Position numbers and translations under genes: made by a program. From contig JANQPX010000001.1 in the NCBI GenBank assembly GCA_028285265.1, positions 62,001 to 126,000 of the forward strand: 64,000 nucleotides of DNA, written 5' to 3'. Positions 47,892 to 57,043 of the stretch are shown here, in pieces (position 1 is the first letter of the stretch; each line of letters starts with the position of its first letter). Under the pieces are notes generated by a model that saw nothing but the letters and a program-made list of their open reading frames with translations, did no database searches and was not told the DNA's origin. The stretch is from Geminicoccaceae bacterium (GTDB lineage Bacteria; Pseudomonadota; Alphaproteobacteria; Geminicoccales; Geminicoccaceae).

Positions 47892-49070
47892 GTGACGGCG
47901 AGTAATGCCAATCTAGGTGAGCGGTCGAGGCCAAGCGCCTCGGCCGTCATCGCCCCTCAGCCGCCTACTGCCAGCGGCGTCAGCGCGTGGTTGGATCGCC
48001 AGTCCCGGCATCTCTTTATTATGCCGGCTGTGATCATGATCCTGATCTTTTCGATCTTTCCGCTCATTGCTTCAGCGATCCTGGCACTTTCGCGCGTTCG
48101 TCTAAAAGCCGGCGGCTATAACATCCGTTTCGTCGGTTTCCAAAACTTCGAAAAGCAGATCTTCGGCTCCGAGCAGTTTCATTTCCTCGGAACCTTCAAA
48201 GGGATGAGCCTGCTCGGCTGGAGTGTCTCGATCATTGTCGGAGCACTCTTGGTCTGGTGGTTGATCACCTATTGCCGCGGCAAAGTCTGGATACCAGGCT
48301 TGATTGGTCGCATGATCACGGCAGGTGTGCTGTTCGGCATCACCCTGTTATATGCCGCAACCCTGTTTAGTGGGACCCAATTCGGTACGCTCGGGGTCAC
48401 GCTCTTCTATGTCTTCGTCGGCTGCACAATCCAGTTCCTGATCGGCCTTGGCCTCGCGTTTCTTTGCGCTCAACCGATAAAGGGACGTACTTTTTTTCGC
48501 GTGGTCTTCTTTCTTCCCCTCATGATCACGCCCATTGGTATCGGCTACGCGTTCCGGATGCTTGCTGACACCACCAAAGGGCCCTTCTCGCCGGTATGGC
48601 AATGGTTTGGATTGGGTGACTTTGCTTGGGCGTCCGATCCATGGGCGGCACGCATCTTCATCGTCGTCGGCGACAGCTGGCAATGGATCCCGTTCATTTT
48701 CGTTGTGCTGCTCGCCGCCCTCGAAAACGTTTCTAAAGATCAGGTAGAGGCCGGATATGTCGATGGCGCAAGCGGCTGGCAAATCTTTCGGGAGATCACT
48801 TGGCCGCAAATAGCGCCAGTTGCTGCCACCGTGATGCTGATTCGCGTCATCGAAGCGTTCAAACTTGTGGATTTACCGAACATCATGACTGCAGGTGGCC
48901 CCGGCATTGCCACTGAGTCCATGACTCTCCATGCCTTCTTCGCCTGGCGAGCGCCGGATCTCGCGCAATCAGCAGCGATCTCCTATTTGCTGCTGTTTGT
49001 CACCGTGGTGCTTTGCGTTTCCTTCTTCAATCTTGTGGTCCTGAAGAGGCGGGCGGCGATGGCATCATGA
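47892..49070 (+). CDS. Sugar ABC transporter permease (MalF/UgpA type, long form)
   Basis: Permease of 392 residues starting with GTG 47892. The first helix IMPAVIMILIFSIFPLIASAILALSR and the EAA-loop motif YVDGASGWQIFREITWPQIAPV are typical of MalF-type permeases. It is about 90 residues longer than usual: between the early periplasmic loop and the second conserved helix lie extra hydrophobic helices (LLGWSVSIIVGALLVWWL and MITAGVLFGITLLYAATLF). Its partner permease has a matching insertion. Its stop overlaps the next gene as ATGA. Confidence 0.9.
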   Translation: MTASNANLGERSRPSASAVIAPQPPTASGVSAWLDRQSRHLFIMPAVIMILIFSIFPLIASAILALSRVRLKAGGYNIRFVGFQNFEKQIFGSEQFHFLGTFKGMSLLGWSVSIIVGALLVWWLITYCRGKVWIPGLIGRMITAGVLFGITLLYAATLFSGTQFGTLGVTLFYVFVGCTIQFLIGLGLAFLCAQPIKGRTFFRVVFFLPLMITPIGIGYAFRMLADTTKGPFSPVWQWFGLGDFAWASDPWAARIFIVVGDSWQWIPFIFVVLLAALENVSKDQVEAGYVDGASGWQIFREITWPQIAPVAATVMLIRVIEAFKLVDLPNIMTAGGPGIATESMTLHAFFAWRAPDLAQSAAISYLLLFVTVVLCVSFFNLVVLKRRAAMAS

Positions 49071-50128
49071 GCAGCAATGTCAGTTCTCCTCCCAAACGGG
49101 GGAGCATCTTCGAACCGAGACGAATCGGTGAGATGTCGGTCGGTGGCAAGGTAATTGTCTACGGCCTTCTTCTACTTTGGACCGCATTCGTTCTCTTTCC
49201 GCTATACTGGGTCTTCGTGACCTCTTTCAAGCTGCCAATCGACGTGAACAGCGGGCCCTTTTATCTTCCATTCGTCGACTTTCAGCCAAACCTGCATGCT
49301 TGGCATGACCTCTTGGTCACCGGTCTTGGCGATACGGCAAAACCTTACATCAACTCCATCATTATCGCGCTTTCATCGACCGTTCTTTGCATGCTGATTG
49401 GGAGTATGGCCGCTTATGCCCTGGCGCGCATGACCTACAAGCCGAAGCTGGGCACGATTTTCTTGTTCGTCTTGCTCATGATCGGCATGGCCGTCGCCGT
49501 CGGTATTGCCGGTGTCGATTGGCGGATCGCAGCCGCCGTTGCGGTTGCGCTCTTTGTTCTGCTGGCACGTGCTTTGGCCAACCGATTCAAACATGCAGTC
49601 GGCAATGGCGACATCCTTTTTTGGATCATCTCACAACGCATTTTGCCACCAGTTGTGACCGTCATTCCGATCTACATGATGTTTCAAAACCTTCGCCTTC
49701 TCGATACGCATATCGGAATCATCCTCTGCTACACCGTCGTCAATCTGCCGATCGTCGTTTGGCTCATGTACGATTTCTTCGAAAGCATTCCGATTGACCT
49801 GGAGGAGAGTGCAGAACTGGATGGTGCATCCCGGTTTTTCATCTTCTTCGACATCGTCCTACCTCTCGCACGCGCTGGCCTTGCAGCGACAACGCTCCTG
49901 GTCCTCATCCTCTCTTGGAACGAATATGTGCTGGCGCTCTTCCTTTCGACGACCAAGGCGCAAACAATGCCAATCCTGGTCGCGGCAATGAATGCTGGTG
50001 AGAAAGGCATCCTTTGGTGGACCATGTCTGTGGTGATCATCATCATGATCTTACCCGTGATATTGATGGCGCTGATTCTGCAGCGGTTCATCGCAAAGGG
50101 CGTGTTACTTGGTGCGGTGAAGGGTTAG
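49067..50128 (+). CDS. Sugar ABC transporter permease (MalG/UgpE type, long form)
   Basis: Permease of about 353 residues; ATG 49067 overlaps the preceding TGA. VFVTSFKLPIDVNSGPFYLP and the EAA-loop ESAELDGASRFFIFFDIVLPLARAGL are typical of MalG-type permeases. Unusually it has an extra pair of helices between IGSMAAYALARMTYKPKLGT and the conserved ILPPVVTVIPIYMMFQ segment (LFVLLMIGMAVAVGIAG, then AAAVAVALFVLLARALANR). It lengthens the protein by about 70 residues relative to the usual ~280. Confidence 0.9.
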   Translation: MSSNVSSPPKRGSIFEPRRIGEMSVGGKVIVYGLLLLWTAFVLFPLYWVFVTSFKLPIDVNSGPFYLPFVDFQPNLHAWHDLLVTGLGDTAKPYINSIIIALSSTVLCMLIGSMAAYALARMTYKPKLGTIFLFVLLMIGMAVAVGIAGVDWRIAAAVAVALFVLLARALANRFKHAVGNGDILFWIISQRILPPVVTVIPIYMMFQNLRLLDTHIGIILCYTVVNLPIVVWLMYDFFESIPIDLEESAELDGASRFFIFFDIVLPLARAGLAATTLLVLILSWNEYVLALFLSTTKAQTMPILVAAMNAGEKGILWWTMSVVIIIMILPVILMALILQRFIAKGVLLGAVKG

Positions 50129-50135
50129 GAAGCTT

Positions 50136-51236
50136 ATGGACCAGCAGACCGATATTCGATCCCGTGCCCAGCGCCTACAGATTAGAGAGCTCAACAAATG
50201 GTTTGGCAGCAACCACGTCGTCAAAGATTTGGCGATTGATGTTGCCCCTGGGGAATTCCTGGTTCTACTCGGCCCCTCTGGCTGCGGCAAGACAACAGCT
50301 CTTCGCATGGTCGCCGGCCTAGAGATTGCTGACAGCGGAGAGATCCTGATTGGCGATACCGACGTTACCGAGGTACTCCCCAAATATCGTGACGTTGCCA
50401 TGGTCTTCCAGTCTTACGCGCTCTATCCGCACAAGACTGTAGCGGAGAATATCGGGTTTCCGCTGAAGGTACGTGGCCTCGCGCAAGCTGAGCGAGACCG
50501 GGCAGTCCGAGACGCCGCAGCGCAGGTTCATATGGATAACCTGCTCGATCGTTATCCCCGACAGCTTTCGGGAGGTCAGCGTCAGCGCGTCGCCTTGGCA
50601 CGCGCCATCATTCGTCGGCCAGCTGTATTTTTGATGGACGAGCCGCTGTCGAATCTCGATGCCAAACTCCGTGGTCATATGCGAGCTGAGTTAAAGCATA
50701 TGCAGCATGAGCTAGGCGTCACCACGATCTATGTTACCCATGATCAAGTGGAGGCGATGACGCTCGCGCACCGGGTCGCTGTCATGGATCATGGTGTGCT
50801 CCAGCAGATCGGAACGCCACGCGAGGTCTATGACAATCCATCTAACCTATTTGTCGCGGGCTTCATGGGCTCGCCTCCGATGAACTTTCTAAATGGCAAG
50901 ATCGAGAATGATTGCTTCGTCAGTGAAGACGTCTCACTCCCGCTTGCCAGTCATTCCGAGGATCGGGATGCAGTTCTCGGCTTTCGGCCAGAGGATGCGA
51001 CCATCACTGAGCCGGGAACCGGGCTCTTTGATGCCACCGTGTTTGCAGCCGAACTGACTGGTGATGTCACGTTGGTTACACTCAAAATTGGCGAAGCGAG
51101 TGCGTCGGTCAAAATGCCAAAAGAGTATGATGTCGACTTCGACAGCCGCATTGCGGTCACCTTTCCGTCATCAAAGGGGTTCTTTTTCGATGCTGCGTCC
51201 GGTGATCGGCTCATGGTCGGCCTTGCCGAGGGATAA
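50136..51236 (+). CDS. Sugar ABC transporter ATP-binding protein (UgpC/MalK type)
   Basis: Cytoplasmic ATPase of 366 residues that energises the transporter. Walker A is LGPSGCGKTTALRMVAGLE, signature LSGGQRQRVALARAI, Walker B VFLMDEPLSNLDAK, followed by the switch His in TIYVTHDQVEAMTLAHRVAVM. A C-terminal OB-fold regulatory domain from about residue 240 has NFLNGKIEND and VLGFRPEDATI, as in MalK/UgpC. It starts seven bases after the permease stop. Confidence 0.95.
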   Translation: MDQQTDIRSRAQRLQIRELNKWFGSNHVVKDLAIDVAPGEFLVLLGPSGCGKTTALRMVAGLEIADSGEILIGDTDVTEVLPKYRDVAMVFQSYALYPHKTVAENIGFPLKVRGLAQAERDRAVRDAAAQVHMDNLLDRYPRQLSGGQRQRVALARAIIRRPAVFLMDEPLSNLDAKLRGHMRAELKHMQHELGVTTIYVTHDQVEAMTLAHRVAVMDHGVLQQIGTPREVYDNPSNLFVAGFMGSPPMNFLNGKIENDCFVSEDVSLPLASHSEDRDAVLGFRPEDATITEPGTGLFDATVFAAELTGDVTLVTLKIGEASASVKMPKEYDVDFDSRIAVTFPSSKGFFFDAASGDRLMVGLAEG

Positions 51237-51244
51237 CATCAGGC

Positions 51245-51838
51245 ATGAGGGATAACAAACCCAACCTAGAAGACGGTCACTGGCTTAACCCGCCTCCTGA
51301 TTGGTCAATCACTCAAGGCTCTCTTCGTGCGACCACCGGTGCGAAAACCGATTTTTGGCAAAAGACGTTCTATGGTTTCGAACGTGATGATGGACATTTT
51401 CTAGCGATCCGCGCGCCGGACGCGTTCACTGCTTCGTTGCATGTCAGCGGTCGATTCGACAGCCTCTATGACCAAGCCGGGCTCATGCTCAGGGTGGACC
51501 CAACAACCTGGATCAAAACTGGCGTCGAGTTCACGGATGGCGCGCTCCAACTGAGCGCCGTCGTGACCAATGGCGCCTCCGATTGGTCGGTCACCCCACC
51601 GACGAAGCCGATTACCGACTTTTGGCTCCGTCTGACCGCACGCGATAACGCCGTTCGCATACAATACTCACTCGATGCAAGCGTTTGGCCTCTCCTTCGC
51701 CTTGCCCCGTTCCCGACCAATCGCGATATGGAAATCGGTCCGATGCTTTGCTCACCGGAGCGTTCGGGCCTCGAGGTCGTCTTTGACCAGTTCCAATTGG
51801 GGCCCCCCATCGAAACGGATCTTCACGATCTGAGTTAG
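51245..51838 (+). CDS. DUF1349 domain-containing protein
   Basis: Protein of 197 residues with the beta-sandwich pattern of DUF1349, a concanavalin-like fold. Features are TGAKTDFWQKTFYGFERDDGHFLA, FDSLYDQAGLMLRVDPTTWIKTGVEF and IGPMLCSPERSGLEVVFDQFQL. The family is usually found with sugar-utilisation genes and may bind or process a carbohydrate; catalytic activity is not established. It follows the ATPase by eight bases and is likely the last gene of the transporter operon. No signal peptide is seen. Confidence 0.88.
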   Translation: MRDNKPNLEDGHWLNPPPDWSITQGSLRATTGAKTDFWQKTFYGFERDDGHFLAIRAPDAFTASLHVSGRFDSLYDQAGLMLRVDPTTWIKTGVEFTDGALQLSAVVTNGASDWSVTPPTKPITDFWLRLTARDNAVRIQYSLDASVWPLLRLAPFPTNRDMEIGPMLCSPERSGLEVVFDQFQLGPPIETDLHDLS

Positions 51839-52061
51839 CGGTCCGTGCAGAGACGCTGCATAGGTCCTAATGGATCGAGGCCCTGAACTGCATAAGATCC
51901 TGCGCATCACTCCGTGGACGGTTTCTCGGTCGATGCCTGCCGTCTTGACGGCGTCGGATTGAACGCCAACCATCGCGTCCCGTCTCCAATTGATGCAATC
52001 GAGGAATTTCATCGGGGCTGCCCGTCGCGTGTCGGCCAGCAGCGATGCTTCTCGTCGATGA

Positions 52062-52409
52062 TTAGACGTGGCAGTAGATCTGCCAGACAGTGCCGATAAA
52101 AGGCAGGAGAAGGGTGATGGCAGCACGAACCCCGTCCATCCCGGCCAGATCCCACTCTCGCGACAGGCTTTGGAAGATCGCCATGCCAATTGGGGTGAGC
52201 GCAACATAGGCGACCATCTTGATCGCGGGGGCCATCCCAAGCACGACCGTAGCTTGCTCCTCCACAAGAATATAAGCCGAATGGCCAAGCACAATCGTTG
52301 GGAGAGACGTACCTGTTAGGGTCACGATCTGGGCTGCGAAGAGCCTTGCAAATGCTGTCTGTCCCAAGACACGACTGCTACCGAGAGCCTCACGCCGACC
52401 GTCCAACAC
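52062..52409 (-). pseudogene. Truncated MFS transporter remnant
   Basis: A 115-codon minus-strand frame matches only the N-terminal quarter of a major-facilitator protein: ARLFAAQIVTLTGTSLPTIV, VVLGMAPAIKMVAYVALTPIG and GVRAAITLLLPFIGTVWQIY are the first three or four helices of an MFS exporter of the kind with A-x-K-M-x-A-Y-V motifs. The frame then stops, and no continuation is visible in the 220 bases beyond. The usual Arg-rich loop after helix 2 is lost. The gene is probably decayed. Confidence 0.6.
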
Positions 52410-52536
52410 GCTTTCTTGCGCAAATGTTGAATTTTAGCCTATCGGGAAGGGACGGCAGAAGGCTAGACATTCCGTGACGCTGGCCTGGAACGCGTGACGG
52501 TGCAGGACTCGACTCTCCCTTTTGAAGGATATTGTT

Positions 52537-53697
52537 ATGACAAAACTGAGGTGGGGTATGATTGGCGGCGGGCGGGGCAGCCAGATCGGCCCAGCACACC
52601 GGCTTGGCGCCTCGATCGGCGGTGGATTCTACCTCGCGGCCGGCTCTCTTGACCACCGGCCCGACGAGGGACGAGCCTACGCCAAATCGCTCGGTATCAA
52701 CGACGACCGCGCTTATGGCGACTGGAGGGAGATGCTAGCCGGTGAGAGCAACCGTACTGATCGAATCGACCTCGTCACCGTTGCTACCCCTAATGCTACC
52801 CATTTTGAGATCACCAAGGCCTTTCTTGAAGGCGGCTTCCATGTGCTCTGTGAAAAGCCGATGACAATGACCGTCGAAGAAGGCGAGGAGATCGTTAGAC
52901 TCGCCGAGGAGACGGGCCGCATTTGCGCCGTCAACTATGGCTACACCGGCTATCCACTGGTCCGGCATATGCGGGCGATGGTCGCGCGCGGCGACCTTGG
53001 CAAACTCCGGGTGATCGTCGCTGAATTCGCGCATGGGCATCACGCCGACGCAGCTGATGCCGACAACCCACGTGTTCGATGGCGTTATGATCCTGCCCAG
53101 GCAGGCGTCTCTGCCCAGTTCGCTGACTGCGGTATTCATGCCTTGCACATGGCCAGCTTCGTCGCCGGCGACGAGGTGGAGCGCCTATCTGCAGATTTCG
53201 CATCGACCCTGCCGAGCCGAGAGCTCGAAGATGATGCCATGGTCGTCTTCCGCATGGAGAGCGGCACGGTGGGAAGGCTGTGGACCTCCTCCATCGCCGT
53301 CGGCCGCATGCATGGATTAACTCTGCAGGTCTTCGGAGAAAAGGGCGGGCTGAGATGGGCGCAGGAGCAACCGAACCAACTCCTCTGGACACCGACCGGC
53401 GGCCGCAGCCAGACGATCGAGCGCGGTGAAGCCGGCCTTTCGCCAGAGGCAGATCGCGCCAATCGGGTCACGATAGGTCACCCCGAGGGCATGCCACTCG
53501 CTTTTTCAAACATCTATGCCGATCTTGCAGAAATCATCGGTGCAAAGAGGGACAATCGTTCACCGGATCCCGCTGCGACCCTATTCCCGACGGCAAAGGA
53601 CGGCCTGCGTTCTATGGCGGCGGTCCACGCTGCTGTCGCCTCAGCGAAGAACCATGGCGGTTGGGTCGATGCGCGTGCGCCTATGTTCCGAGTCTAA
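52537..53697 (+). CDS. Gfo/Idh/MocA family oxidoreductase
   Basis: NAD(P)-dependent sugar or polyol dehydrogenase of 386 residues. The Rossmann loop is WGMIGGGRGSQIGPAHRLG. The catalytic motif FHVLCEKPMTMTVEEGEEIV contains the EKP Lys, and GVSAQFADCGIHALHMASFV has the Asp-x3-His of the active site. ATG 52537 has GAAGGAT before it. D-apiose dehydrogenase belongs to this family, and a lactonase of the apionate type lies in this region, so an aldose-to-lactone oxidation is plausible. Exact substrate unknown. Confidence 0.93.
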   Translation: MTKLRWGMIGGGRGSQIGPAHRLGASIGGGFYLAAGSLDHRPDEGRAYAKSLGINDDRAYGDWREMLAGESNRTDRIDLVTVATPNATHFEITKAFLEGGFHVLCEKPMTMTVEEGEEIVRLAEETGRICAVNYGYTGYPLVRHMRAMVARGDLGKLRVIVAEFAHGHHADAADADNPRVRWRYDPAQAGVSAQFADCGIHALHMASFVAGDEVERLSADFASTLPSRELEDDAMVVFRMESGTVGRLWTSSIAVGRMHGLTLQVFGEKGGLRWAQEQPNQLLWTPTGGRSQTIERGEAGLSPEADRANRVTIGHPEGMPLAFSNIYADLAEIIGAKRDNRSPDPAATLFPTAKDGLRSMAAVHAAVASAKNHGGWVDARAPMFRV

Positions 53698-54212
53698 GGA
53701 CCGTTTGCCGACAGATGTGAACAACACCGCAGAGGTGGATCTGCAGACCGAACCTATTGGAATCATGTCTAGGCGAGACCTCCGGTGGAGACGTTGCCTA
53801 ACAGGCAATCGTGTCACGCGAACGAACAAATTCGTGTAATCGATTGGGGCACGGTTACGTTCTATTTTACACCTTGGACCATCAGCAGGGAGCCTTCCGG
53901 GCTCAATCATAACCCCGACTCCGTGGGCAGAGATCAGCGTCAAATCGATGATCGTCCCAAAGCGTCAAAGAAGCGGGAAACAGCGATCACCAAAAAACGA
54001 GAGTTTGCCAACAATTCTCGCAAAATCCGCACGATATGAGACCTAGCTCACAGATTCGTAAATTCGCACGGGTATAGACTGTTAGCTGCAGGAACCTTTA
54101 GTCCGCCAGCTCGACAAGTCGTCGTGCGGGTTTGAATTCTTTGTCAAGAGAGAATTGTGGCTTTCTTCAATTTTCGCTATCTTTCAATTTACCAGCCGGG
54201 GAGAGACGCGTT
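53698..54212. other. Gene-free stretch
   Basis: About 500 bases between the Gfo/Idh/MocA gene and the caspase-like gene. Short frames in both directions resemble nothing known. The region is more AT-rich toward the right end. No clear terminator or RNA gene was seen; GGGGAG near 54198 is the likely ribosome-binding site of the next gene. Confidence 0.5.
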
Positions 54213-56873
54213 TTGCGAGCCACGAGTTTGCTAATTGCCCTAGGCCTTACCATACTTCTGGTTTGGCCAGGGAGTTCTAGTCTAGCGCAAGAGCGGATTG
54301 CTCTGATCATTGGCAATTCAGGGTATGAATATGCTGATGTACTGCCCAATCCGACGAACGACGCTACCGCGATCGGTGCAGCGCTTGAAGCGGTCAACTT
54401 TGATGTCGACGTCAGGACCGACCTTGATCAACGCGACATGCAAGCGGCTCTTCGTGACTTTGGGCTCAAGGCGGAGACGGCCGAAGTCGCCATCGTCTAT
54501 TTTGCCGGCCACGGCATCCAGGTGGCTGACAACAATTATATTTTGCCTGTGGATGCACAGCTCCGTCGAGAACGCGATCTGATCTATGAGGCGACGCCGC
54601 TCGACGTTTTGATGGCTGAGGTTGCCCAGGCAAGGCAGCTGGGCATGGTCATTCTTGATGCCTGTCGCAATAACCCGCTTGCCGATAATCTCCGTCAATC
54701 CCTTGGGCCGGTCAGGTCGAAACTCGTCGGTCTCGGCATGGCGCGGGTTGAGGATGTGCCCCCGGATACGCTCGTTGCATTTTCAACGCGCTTCAATCAG
54801 CTCGCTTATGACGGTTGGGCAGACCTAAGCCCATTTACCGAAGCATTGGTCAAACACATTGAGGAACCCGGTCTCGAACTCAATCTCTTCTTCCGCAAGG
54901 TTCGCGATTCGGTCATGGAACTTACGGCTGATCGCCAAGAACCACGGACGATGGATGCATTGGGCGCGACCCCCTTCTATTTTCGTCCGCCGAAGAGCAA
55001 CCAGGTTCCTGTTGTCGCAAAACAGGAAACCCTGACGGTCACCGATGCCGATGGCGCCGTGCCCATGAATATCCAAAGGCCGGTTGATCCCGACGACGAT
55101 CGGCTGAGCATTGAGGTCATGGGTCTTCCGACCATGGGCAGCGTCGAAGGCCCTGAAGGCGCGATTGCCTTCGGTGACCAGCTTACGGTCGATCAGCTAA
55201 GCGCTCTTACCTATCGGCCTGTGGAGGGAGAAATTGGTTCGGCTGGCGCCTTCCTCTTTGTTGCACGTGATGGCCAAGGTGGCGTGACGGCAGGACGCCT
55301 GCCAGTTGAAGTTCTTCGATCGAACAAAGCGCCAGTGGTTGCTGAGCTCCAGGAGATCGTCTGGCCGATGATCCCACTGGGGATCGAAGAGCCAATTGAT
55401 CCCGACGGCGACTCTTTGGCGATAACGGTTGTCGCCATACCGACCTATGGTGAGATCAAGGATGGTGATCGTACAGTTGTTGTCGGCGATGAGCTCACCA
55501 TCGAAGCCCTTGCTAACCTTAAGTTGGACCCGAGCGACGGCGCCGCAGGAACATTCGTCTATGAAGTCAGTGACGGTTTGGGCGGTGTGACTGAAGGGAA
55601 GGTCCAGTTGGGACGTCCGTTAAGTGGTGAAGTTCAGACCGCCCTTGCCCCGAGAGCGACACAAGCCGAACGGAGCGTTACAGAAAGCACAGACGCCAAA
55701 AGTTCAACCCAAGCATCGACACCAACGGCAACCCTGCCCTCGTCGACCCAAGCGACTGTCGATGCAGACGATGCGGGGCAGCCCACCGAACAAGCTCCGA
55801 CACGGCTTGACGATGTACAAGTTGCGATTCTGGAAACGATCACGGGGTCCAACATCCGCAATGGACCATCAGCGACTGCGGCGTGGGTTGCGGCCGTACC
55901 TAACGGCACGCCCTTGAAGTTCGTGAACAAGGCTGAAGGTGTCGACTGGTACGAGATTGAAACCCCTGATGGAAAACAAGGCTTTATCTCTGGACGCTTG
56001 GTCCGTCCCATCGAGGGCACATCGCAACCCGAACCGACTGCTGTGCGACGGGCCGATCCGATTACACCAGCAACGATCGAGCCAGAACCTGAAGGAACCA
56101 ATGAGACGGAGGTAGCTGCTCTGGACATAGGATCGCCAGAAAAAATTGCCGATCTGTCCACGTTCAAAGAGTGCGATGTCTGTCCGACCATGGTTGCACT
56201 GCCGGAAGGGCGCTTCAGTATGGGCTCAGCAAGTGGTGACAGTACGCAGCGACCGGTTCGCGACGTCACCATTGGACAACCCTTTGCGCTCGGTAAGTTT
56301 GAGGTCACAGTCGCCGAATGGAAGGCTTGTGCCAAAGGCGGTGGCTGTCGCGATATTGGCGACCTCGAGCCAGGTGATACTGAACGCCCCATGCAGAATG
56401 TCAGCTGGCCAGATGCTCAGGCTTTTGTAACCTGGCTTAGCAATACCACAGGGCGAGACTATCGCCTGCCAAGCGAGTCGGAATGGGAGTACGCTGCAAG
56501 AGCCGGCAAATCAACCAGGTTCTGGTGGGGTGACGATGTCGTCACTGGCCTGGCCAATTGCTCAGAATGTCAAGACGATTGGGATAGGAAGCAACCATCG
56601 TCTGTCGGCGTTTTCGATGCCAACCCGTTTGGTTTGCACGATATGAATGGCGGTGTTGCGGAATGGGTCGCTGACTGTTGGAGTGCCAACTACAGAGGTG
56701 CGCCAACTGACTCGTCTGCTCGCGCATCAGGCAACTGTCCGCAGCGTGTCTTACGAGGTGGATCTTGGCGCAGCAAGCTTGGCGATATTACGTCGTCGAG
56801 CCGGTTTCGATATGATGCCCAAGTGCGCTATTATACCAATGGTTTCCGCGTTGCTCGCGATTTGAAGGACTAA
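54213..56873 (+). CDS. Exported caspase-like multidomain protein with SH3 and formylglycine-enzyme-like domains
   Basis: Protein of about 886 residues. A signal peptide (RATSLLIALGLTILLVWP) is followed by a C14 caspase-like domain with RIALIIGNSGYEY, the His in IVYFAGHGIQ and the Cys in MVILDACRNNP. Then come two cadherin-like Ig repeats with the related segments NIQRPVDPDDDRLSIEV and IEEPIDPDGDSLAITVV, a Ser/Thr/Pro linker, a bacterial SH3 domain with GSNIRNGPSATAAWV, and a C-terminal FGE-sulfatase-like domain with FSMGSASGD, ESEWEYAARAG and GVAEWVADCW. The active-site Cys expected near the end of true formylglycine enzymes is replaced (SSSRFRYDA). Start is uncertain: TTG 54213 after GGGGAG fits the signal, TTG 54132 is the limit. 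Confidence 0.88.
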   Translation: MRATSLLIALGLTILLVWPGSSSLAQERIALIIGNSGYEYADVLPNPTNDATAIGAALEAVNFDVDVRTDLDQRDMQAALRDFGLKAETAEVAIVYFAGHGIQVADNNYILPVDAQLRRERDLIYEATPLDVLMAEVAQARQLGMVILDACRNNPLADNLRQSLGPVRSKLVGLGMARVEDVPPDTLVAFSTRFNQLAYDGWADLSPFTEALVKHIEEPGLELNLFFRKVRDSVMELTADRQEPRTMDALGATPFYFRPPKSNQVPVVAKQETLTVTDADGAVPMNIQRPVDPDDDRLSIEVMGLPTMGSVEGPEGAIAFGDQLTVDQLSALTYRPVEGEIGSAGAFLFVARDGQGGVTAGRLPVEVLRSNKAPVVAELQEIVWPMIPLGIEEPIDPDGDSLAITVVAIPTYGEIKDGDRTVVVGDELTIEALANLKLDPSDGAAGTFVYEVSDGLGGVTEGKVQLGRPLSGEVQTALAPRATQAERSVTESTDAKSSTQASTPTATLPSSTQATVDADDAGQPTEQAPTRLDDVQVAILETITGSNIRNGPSATAAWVAAVPNGTPLKFVNKAEGVDWYEIETPDGKQGFISGRLVRPIEGTSQPEPTAVRRADPITPATIEPEPEGTNETEVAALDIGSPEKIADLSTFKECDVCPTMVALPEGRFSMGSASGDSTQRPVRDVTIGQPFALGKFEVTVAEWKACAKGGGCRDIGDLEPGDTERPMQNVSWPDAQAFVTWLSNTTGRDYRLPSESEWEYAARAGKSTRFWWGDDVVTGLANCSECQDDWDRKQPSSVGVFDANPFGLHDMNGGVAEWVADCWSANYRGAPTDSSARASGNCPQRVLRGGSWRSKLGDITSSSRFRYDAQVRYYTNGFRVARDLKD

Positions 56874-57043
56874 GCGCGGTCGCGAGAGCACTAACCTACC
56901 AGAACCGATGGGGCCGATCTTTTCTCAAGCGGCGGTCCGTTCCGTCAATCTCTCTCGACATTGAGGAGACGAACCGCGCTCGTGAGATCGTCCTAGCGAC
57001 CCGCAAATGACGCTCGCAACAGCACGAACCTTCATCGTGGCGC

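Noticed and set aside
51752..52294. 180-codon minus-strand frame overlapping the MFS remnant
   Set aside because: It is in a different frame from the recognisable MFS residues and overlaps the DUF1349 gene.
56200..56873. Active formylglycine-generating enzyme domain
   Set aside because: The Cys expected in the C-terminal active site is replaced, so I treat the domain as non-catalytic.
56851..56894. CTCGCGA ... TCGCGAG repeat at the end of the caspase-like gene
   Set aside because: The spacing is long, one arm is coding, and no T-run follows, so I did not call a terminator.
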